NCBI GenBank assembly: GCA_034120015.1
Contig: JAXEIF010000005.1
Span: forward strand, 93,022-157,021
Origin: CALXOJ01 sp034120015
GTDB taxonomy: Bacteria > Spirochaetota > Spirochaetia > JAFGXN01
DNA: 64,000 nucleotides
Reading direction: 5' to 3'
Each line of letters opens with the position of its first letter. Position 1 is the stretch's first letter. Of the stretch, positions 58,656-64,000 are shown piece by piece. The notes beneath the pieces are model-generated. The model saw only the letters and a program-made list of their open reading frames with translations. It was not told where the DNA came from and ran no database searches. The position numbers and the translations under genes are program-made.

Positions 58656-60386
58656 CTATCTATTATATTCATTTTCAATTTTAAACAACTTTTCTTGTTG
58701 TGAAAGTTCTACTGCAATATGTGCTTTATTCAATACCACCTCCGGTAATTTATCCTTCAAAATAGAAATTACTAACTGAATATTTTTGTTTTGTACAAAA
58801 TCAGCAACTTTAATTAGCTGATTATCATGCATTAGTTCTTTTTTATCGTTAAGCAAAAAATGTAAGCACTGAATACCTTCCTTGTCAGCAAACAATAAAT
58901 AAGCCATATCAAAACATAAAATTTCACCTTGTTTTTTTCCAGTACTCATATTAGCATTAAACGCTTTAAACTTATAACATTGTTGTCCGTTTCTGTTTGT
59001 CTCTTTATTAAATGTAATCGCATATTGTTCTCCATACAATTCTTGCGAAATAGAAGAAAATATTCTATTAAACTTTTTTACCTGATCCTTTAACTGCATT
59101 TCAAAATCCACAGAAAATAGATAATTATCTATGTTGTCAATTTGCTTATTAAGTTTATCTATATTTTCTTCAACTTCATTTAATTGTAAAATTATGCTTT
59201 CATACTCTCCTTTCAGTTTGTATTTCTCATTTAACTCAGAAATTATTTTTTCTAATTCTTTAAAAGAATCTCCTTTGGCAACTTTATCCGTTAATTCTTT
59301 TTCTTGTTCTAAAAGCAATGATAAATCTCTCTGTAAATCTTCCAACTTTTTTATTAACCCCGGTAAATCCTGAGAAATATACTTTTCTTTTTCTATCACC
59401 ATATTATTATGAAATGCGACTAAATCTTCAAAAGTCCTTTGGACACCTGAAATATTAATTCTAACTTCTTCATATATTAACCTCAATTGGTGCAAATCTA
59501 TATGTGAAATACTTTGCTTTAAATTTATTAACGCTTCTTCTATTAAATCTTTACGGATTTTAAGTTTGCTGATTAATGCACTGGTTTTATTAATGTTATA
59601 TTTAACCATATTAAGCTTTTCTAAATCCTGTTCGAATGTTTCATTCAAATTGAAAGAAGACTTTTTTTTATTAAGAACTCTTATCTCTTCTTCAAGCAAG
59701 TCTAATGCTATTTCACAGGTTGTTCTTGTCTGTCTTTTCTCTAAACGTTCTTTGAATACCTTTTCTTGATTAAATTGGACAACTAGCTCCTGTTTCTTTA
59801 CTCCTTCATCAAAACTACACCCTAATAAATATAAGTATAATGTTTCGTATTCTACATCTGAAGTAAATTGATTTAATGTTTTTAAAGTATTATTTATACT
59901 ATCATCCCTATAACGGATATTGCGTGATATAATTTGTCTAAAAGTAGGTTTTCCAACTTTTTTATCCGGCAAAATATTTTTTTCCAATTCATTTTCAAAC
60001 TCCTTATCGGAAACAGCTACCCCATTAATTTTTCTAATGACATTGGTGCGCTGCAAAAAATTTCTCTGAATTTTCAATTGCTTTGCATTGGGGTCATTCA
60101 AATTTTCAGTTAAAATCAGCGTAATTTCTATCTCTTCATCGACCAGAAAGCTTTTTACAGCATCATAAGTTTCCTTTCTGTTTTCAGTATCTGTATAGAT
60201 TATATTCCCTTTAGCTCCCAAACAAAAATCTATCAATTTTAAAACAGTCGTTTTCCCAACATTGTTTCCCGTTGATTTTGCATCTTCAATCGGGGTATCG
60301 TCAATAATAAGATTAAGTCCGGCAGAAAAATTGATTTCACGAATAATCTCAGAAGGGCTTGATATTATAAGCTTTTTTATAAACAT
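58656..60386 (-). CDS. ABC-three-component system ATPase (DUF2326)
   Basis: A 576-residue SMC/RecN-like ATPase. Walker A is NNVGKTTVLKLIDFCLG near residue 42, followed by a long coiled coil (~210-440) and a C-terminal ATPase half with STGKKQGEILCFDMAYLLFA and LHFLLNDKKELMHDNQL. These are typical of DUF2326, the ATPase of ABC-3C conflict systems, in which nucleotide hydrolysis is coupled to an effector through a small middle component. It overlaps the middle-component gene by 10 bases. Confidence 0.85.
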   Translation of the reverse strand: MFIKKLIISSPSEIIREINFSAGLNLIIDDTPIEDAKSTGNNVGKTTVLKLIDFCLGAKGNIIYTDTENRKETYDAVKSFLVDEEIEITLILTENLNDPNAKQLKIQRNFLQRTNVIRKINGVAVSDKEFENELEKNILPDKKVGKPTFRQIISRNIRYRDDSINNTLKTLNQFTSDVEYETLYLYLLGCSFDEGVKKQELVVQFNQEKVFKERLEKRQTRTTCEIALDLLEEEIRVLNKKKSSFNLNETFEQDLEKLNMVKYNINKTSALISKLKIRKDLIEEALINLKQSISHIDLHQLRLIYEEVRINISGVQRTFEDLVAFHNNMVIEKEKYISQDLPGLIKKLEDLQRDLSLLLEQEKELTDKVAKGDSFKELEKIISELNEKYKLKGEYESIILQLNEVEENIDKLNKQIDNIDNYLFSVDFEMQLKDQVKKFNRIFSSISQELYGEQYAITFNKETNRNGQQCYKFKAFNANMSTGKKQGEILCFDMAYLLFADKEGIQCLHFLLNDKKELMHDNQLIKVADFVQNKNIQLVISILKDKLPEVVLNKAHIAVELSQQEKLFKIENEYNR

Positions 60387-60604
60387 AATTGAATATACCC
60401 CCTTTTGTTTATTTTAACAGCTTCAATTAAATATAGCCAATCAAGACATAACATAAAAGTTGAAAAGGACATATCATTGTTTATCTTCACTTTTTTATAC
60501 AAATCCGTAATTGACCGATTATCTAATTTTTTCAATTCTCCAAGAACGAGAGATCCATTATAATATATACTCAATTCAGGATGCATATTGTCAGGTAGCA
60601 ACAT
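60377..60604 (-). CDS. ABC-three-component system middle component 6
   Basis: A 75-residue protein matching the MC6 pattern: LLPDNMHPELSIYYNGSLVL at the start, SITDLYKKVKINNDMS in the middle and FMLCLDWLYLIEAVKINKRG towards the end. It is thought to bridge ATPase and effector. The start at 60604 is used because homologues begin with the LLPDNxHPE sequence; the longer reading to 60658 runs into the effector gene. It overlaps the effector gene by 14 bases and the ATPase gene by 10. Confidence 0.82.
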   Translation of the reverse strand: MLLPDNMHPELSIYYNGSLVLGELKKLDNRSITDLYKKVKINNDMSFSTFMLCLDWLYLIEAVKINKRGYIQLCL

Positions 60605-61562
60605 GATTATACCCCTCTGGATTCTTAAATATCTTACACCGAATAAATGCATCCACAACTAAAATAGAGACACACATTTCCAATTCCTCATAAGGAATTT
60701 CCACATAATTTTTACTATCCTTTATCACCTCAATTAAATTGTCTATAATAGAAAAAAACATCTCATATGGCTCTATATTTTTCCCTAATAATTTAACATA
60801 CTGGTTTCTGATAGCTGCCAAAACCGAAAGACTCTTATTTATACCTTGCTTATCAAATTCTCTATATTTTTCGTCTAATCGGGTATAATAAATTTTATAA
60901 TCATCTATAGTAGTCTGGACAGTCAATAAATCATTAAATTCTATTTTTCTTAGTATTTCAAATGAATTTATTTCTGGGGAATCACCTCTAACTGATAAAT
61001 CTTCCTGCGATAATATATTGATAATAGACGCCAAATTAGAATCAACCTTAACGATATCAGTAGAACTACCTAACTCATTTTTTAGAAATTCATACAATCT
61101 TCTTTGCTCACTAATCTGCATGGTCAAAACAATATTTAACAATGACTGGATATCATATATATCACTCAATGGTGAAAAAATAACTTTATATGGATTTGCA
61201 AATGTTTGTGCTCTTAATTTATTCGCATCTCCCGAAATAGCAACAAAATTAAAGGTATATCCAGTATATGTTCGTAAAATTTCTTTCTTTAAGGAGTTTT
61301 CAATCTTTTGCTTTGTCACAGTTGCCGACACTTGAACAATAATTTTATTTTTATTATCAACTAAATCTATTCCCTCTGTATTCTGTTTAGTTACGTTGAT
61401 ATTTTTTAATTCATACCCCAATAAATGATTCATAAGTTCAGCAAAAAATGTCTCTGAATAAATATTTAAATCTAATAGATTTATTTTACCTCTACTTTTT
61501 ATACGGTGTGATAATATATTTAATTTTTCTTCTATATAGTTAAAATAATTACTACGGTTCAT
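60591..61562 (-). CDS. SMEK-domain protein, ABC-three-component effector
   Basis: A 323-residue protein. The N-terminal ~120 residues carry the SMEK-type pattern: SRGKINLLDLNIYSETFFAE, LLGYELKNINVTKQNTEGID and NKIIVQVSATVTKQKIE. The last segment resembles a restriction-endonuclease-like core (D...QVS), and I read it as a probable nuclease or nuclease-derived effector; this is an inference. The C-terminal part is helical and unassigned. The start at 61562 follows GGAGGAG; the in-frame ATG at 61595 is less likely. Confidence 0.75.
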   Translation of the reverse strand: MNRSNYFNYIEEKLNILSHRIKSRGKINLLDLNIYSETFFAELMNHLLGYELKNINVTKQNTEGIDLVDNKNKIIVQVSATVTKQKIENSLKKEILRTYTGYTFNFVAISGDANKLRAQTFANPYKVIFSPLSDIYDIQSLLNIVLTMQISEQRRLYEFLKNELGSSTDIVKVDSNLASIINILSQEDLSVRGDSPEINSFEILRKIEFNDLLTVQTTIDDYKIYYTRLDEKYREFDKQGINKSLSVLAAIRNQYVKLLGKNIEPYEMFFSIIDNLIEVIKDSKNYVEIPYEELEMCVSILVVDAFIRCKIFKNPEGYNHVAT

Positions 61563-61628
61563 TTCAGCTCCTCCTCTCAGAACTAGCGCACCCACAAAAA
61601 GTAAATAAACATCAATTTACCCCTCCCC

Positions 61629-64000
61629 CTACTCCATCGCTTTAATTTTGCTTTCAATAAAAGCAATTTCTTCCGGACTCAGGTTGTACTTTTTATACAG
61701 TTGCCCGTCTATATTTATAATAGATTTTGTCCAATCAATATCGCTGTTCGCAGTAAAATCTTGAAGAGGAACAAAAATAAAACTATCTTTCGTGATATGA
61801 ATAGAAGTTAAAGCTTGCAACATTAAAAATCTTGAAAATCTTGTTGCTATGTATTTTTTCATATTCTCAGCTTCTGACTTCTTATCGAAAACACCTAGCA
61901 CTAAATAAGTTTCCGTGCACACTTCATTCTTTTCTAAAACCTGGAGCGAAGATACAATTTGATAATTTCCACTTGATGACGGCTTATTTCCACCTGACAT
62001 AGCATAAGTAATAATTACCTTATATTTGTCTATAATATTTTCTCTATCCGTTATTTTATTTAGGGGATAAAAACCGTTACCTTTACTTGTTACTAATACA
62101 ACATCATCATCCGCACTTCTGCTCTCTGCTCCACGTTCATAACTCCGAACTGAAAAATAGCTGTACGATTTAACCGATAAATTTAAGTTCAATTGACTAT
62201 CATGAACAATTTTTCGTATAATTTCCACAGAAAAATTATTTCGTACGAACACATCGTATTCATTAAGGGATCGTATCATTACGGATGAATTCCCGTAATT
62301 CCGAACTTCACAATCACCAATATAATCCCTTTGCCATAGGAAAAAACACAGCCCCCCTGCTATATTTACAGTAGGAAAGCAATCCTCCGAATTCGCAAAA
62401 TCATATAGTTTTTTTACATGAGTATTATTAAGCATATTGGATCTAAAATCATCCAACCCTTTTCCTCCGGCATACCACCGAGCTGGTATAATCATGGAAA
62501 TAAAATCAGGATTCATTTTTTCGGCATTTTCTATAAAATATTGGTAAACAGGAACTGAACTGGCTCCTGCACCACCATCCATTTCCTGATACGGCGGATT
62601 TCCCACCACTGCGTTAAATTTCATATCTTCGTTTCCTTCCTGTTTCCAGTATGCTGCTTTTTTCACTTTGGTAATAAAATTTTCCGGTTTATGTTTTAAT
62701 TGGGTAATTAAATCTTCAAAATAATGGGCATTAATCGGAATGCCCGTAAAACCGGTCAATGTACGGCGGGTTATACTCTTTGCCATGGGTGTTTTACAGA
62801 TAATAAAAATATTTTCCCTTAAAACCTTTGCCCACAGTTCCCGCTCCATATCTTTTGTATGTTTGGGTCCCAGTTCCAGTTTTTCCCGGGTTTTATAAAT
62901 ACTGTAGGCACAATACAAAGCGTACAGTCCGCTTTTAGCGTTGATTTCAAGAATACGGGTATTTTTCTTATAGATATTTTTGGTAATATCCGGTTGTTCG
63001 ACAAATCGCGGTTCTGTTATCGTCTCTCCGTAAGACTGGTCATAGAAACACCAACCGCCAATACTTTCTGTTAAATGCATATTCACAACACGCCACGGCG
63101 TTAATACAGTCTCTTTATCGGGATTGCGGAAAGTATTAAAAATCGTACTTATACGTTCAATCCGTTCTTCGATACGCAGACTGTCCGCTGCCTGAGTCAT
63201 TTGCCTAATACGCACACCCGATTCCCGGAATATATCCGCATCATAATATTTTTTGAACTTGTCAAACATTTCTTTTGTGACACCGGCAGGCATAAACTCT
63301 TTCCATGAAAGATCATCAACTATATCGGTAAAATTATCTATGGTAATATCAACTTCACTGCCATCCAATTTTTTTTGCAAATCAGCGCCGTAAATTAAAA
63401 GGGGCATACGGATACTGATTCCCCTAAGAATACTGATAGCCGTTTCCCGGTTTTTTCTGGCTTCTTCAAGCTTTTTCTGCCGCTCTTCTTCTTCCGGTGT
63501 TAAAGGGCGTTTTTCTTTTTGTGTTTTTGTGCCCCCTAACTGCTCAAATTCTTCTTCGGTAAAACCAAGGCTGTTAATATTGATATCTCCGGTTTTAGGT
63601 TGTGCTTTTGTGCTTTTTATAATTTTACTCAGATCATCGAAATCTTTCAGAGCGGCAGCATCCAGCTTTAGAAGTTCATTGCTGTATAGGTAACCATCCT
63701 CAAAACCGTTACGGACGACTCGTTCCACATAAGCTTTTTTCAGCTGTCCAAACATTTTTTCCGTGTTGTAGTGTTGCATCCGGCTGCCTTCAAAACCGAT
63801 AATCGGACAGAAGTTTAAAAACTCGCCCAAAACAGTACGGTCGCTTCCGGAAGTTCCCCCGGCTTTGGCACTGATTTTAACGGTTTCGGCAATGACTTTC
63901 AGTGTTCTGTCGGGGGCAAAGTCAAAAACAAAACATTCCGTTTTCATTTTTCCGGCAATGGTTGCCGGTGTCTGTACTCTGAAAATTGTCTGCATATAAG
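61629..64000 (-). CDS. Helicase-linked Eco57I-type restriction-modification protein, C-terminal part
   Basis: The frame continues past the window end, so at least 790 C-terminal residues are present. The first residues (QTIFRVQTP, KTECFVFDFAPDRTLKVI) are the end of a superfamily 2 helicase domain. A linker (~135-330) is followed by an N6-adenine methyltransferase: SAM motif RILEINAKSGLYALYCAYSI and catalytic AVVGNPPYQE, with a target-recognition region to the C-terminus. Such single-chain proteins combine cleavage, translocation and methylation. The nuclease part should lie outside the window. Base composition is less AT-rich than the neighbours, so it may have a separate origin. Confidence 0.83.
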   Translation of the reverse strand, partial: YMQTIFRVQTPATIAGKMKTECFVFDFAPDRTLKVIAETVKISAKAGGTSGSDRTVLGEFLNFCPIIGFEGSRMQHYNTEKMFGQLKKAYVERVVRNGFEDGYLYSNELLKLDAAALKDFDDLSKIIKSTKAQPKTGDININSLGFTEEEFEQLGGTKTQKEKRPLTPEEEERQKKLEEARKNRETAISILRGISIRMPLLIYGADLQKKLDGSEVDITIDNFTDIVDDLSWKEFMPAGVTKEMFDKFKKYYDADIFRESGVRIRQMTQAADSLRIEERIERISTIFNTFRNPDKETVLTPWRVVNMHLTESIGGWCFYDQSYGETITEPRFVEQPDITKNIYKKNTRILEINAKSGLYALYCAYSIYKTREKLELGPKHTKDMERELWAKVLRENIFIICKTPMAKSITRRTLTGFTGIPINAHYFEDLITQLKHKPENFITKVKKAAYWKQEGNEDMKFNAVVGNPPYQEMDGGAGASSVPVYQYFIENAEKMNPDFISMIIPARWYAGGKGLDDFRSNMLNNTHVKKLYDFANSEDCFPTVNIAGGLCFFLWQRDYIGDCEVRNYGNSSVMIRSLNEYDVFVRNNFSVEIIRKIVHDSQLNLNLSVKSYSYFSVRSYERGAESRSADDDVVLVTSKGNGFYPLNKITDRENIIDKYKVIITYAMSGGNKPSSSGNYQIVSSLQVLEKNEVCTETYLVLGVFDKKSEAENMKKYIATRFSRFLMLQALTSIHITKDSFIFVPLQDFTANSDIDWTKSIINIDGQLYKKYNLSPEEIAFIESKIKAME

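Noticed and set aside
1..64000. CRISPR arrays, insertion sequences, integrases, replication origin
   Set aside because: I saw no regularly spaced direct repeats, transposase or integrase genes, or DnaA-box clusters in the window. The region beyond 64,000 was not visible.

Overview
The window looks like the chromosome of a Treponema-type spirochaete, probably a free-living or gut species rather than an obligate pathogen, since it carries histidine and pyrimidine biosynthesis genes. The indications are the mix of signal-peptide and lipobox proteins, BamA-like outer-membrane proteins, methyl-accepting chemotaxis proteins behind a FliA-like promoter, a TPR protein, and Rnf-associated flavin maturation genes. 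The genus assignment is an inference from gene content; there is no rRNA gene.

Layout. 1-4.0 kb (+): end of a sugar aminotransferase gene, then a three-subunit molybdenum hydroxylase (large, 2Fe-2S and FAD subunits). 4.1-9.8 kb (+): dnaE and recG. 9.9-16.3 kb (+): a tightly overlapped run ilvE-rsmD-hisZ-hisG-hisB-hypothetical-TPR-rlmN. 16.4-22.0 kb (-): a TetR regulator and an operon for a class III aminotransferase, two class II aldolase-like proteins (one without its zinc ligands) and an Old Yellow Enzyme family flavoprotein. A near-perfect operator sits just downstream of the operon's -10 box. 22.1-26.4 kb (-): two tandem BamA-like outer-membrane proteins. 26.5-35.6 kb (-): a strongly expressed small zinc-ribbon gene, then a five-gene run of lipoprotein, outer-membrane protein, GlpA-like enzyme, GlpB-like/DUF1667 fusion and alkyl-DHAP-synthase-like enzyme. 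35.6-42.9 kb (-): pepT, PTS IIA, outer-membrane protein, glycerophosphodiesterase, a conserved hypothetical, a spore-photoproduct-lyase-like radical SAM protein and an AzgA-type purine permease. 43.0-47.0 kb (+): tRNA-Thr(CGT) and two overlapping chemotaxis receptors, each with a six-helix membrane domain. 47.0-50.7 kb, visibly GC-rich: apbE, a Gx transporter, a NusG domain II protein, a YmdB-family protein and a RseC-like protein. This set commonly accompanies the Rnf/Nqr redox pumps. 50.8-54.6 kb (-): PHP, DRTGG, CBS-HATPase, DRTGG, then a PyrF-PyrE fusion. 54.8-55.3 kb (+): a DUF2147 protein.

From about 55.4 kb to the end is an accessory region, very AT-rich between about 56.1 and 61.6 kb, that reads as a defence island, all on the minus strand. 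In transcription order it holds a helicase/Eco57I-like methylase restriction protein (cut by the window end), an ABC-three-component system (SMEK effector, MC6 middle component, DUF2326 ATPase), and a PARIS-like pair (AAA ATPase plus DUF4435 TOPRIM protein). These are followed by an intergenic element that folds as a three-way junction and a small uracil-DNA-glycosylase-like protein. The PARIS-like ATPase is frameshifted by an exact duplication of a 4-base unit 68 bases after its start codon; removing one copy restores a textbook N-terminus. This frameshift and the structured intergenic element are the most unusual things in the window.

Family names come from motif recognition by eye; no database search was run.
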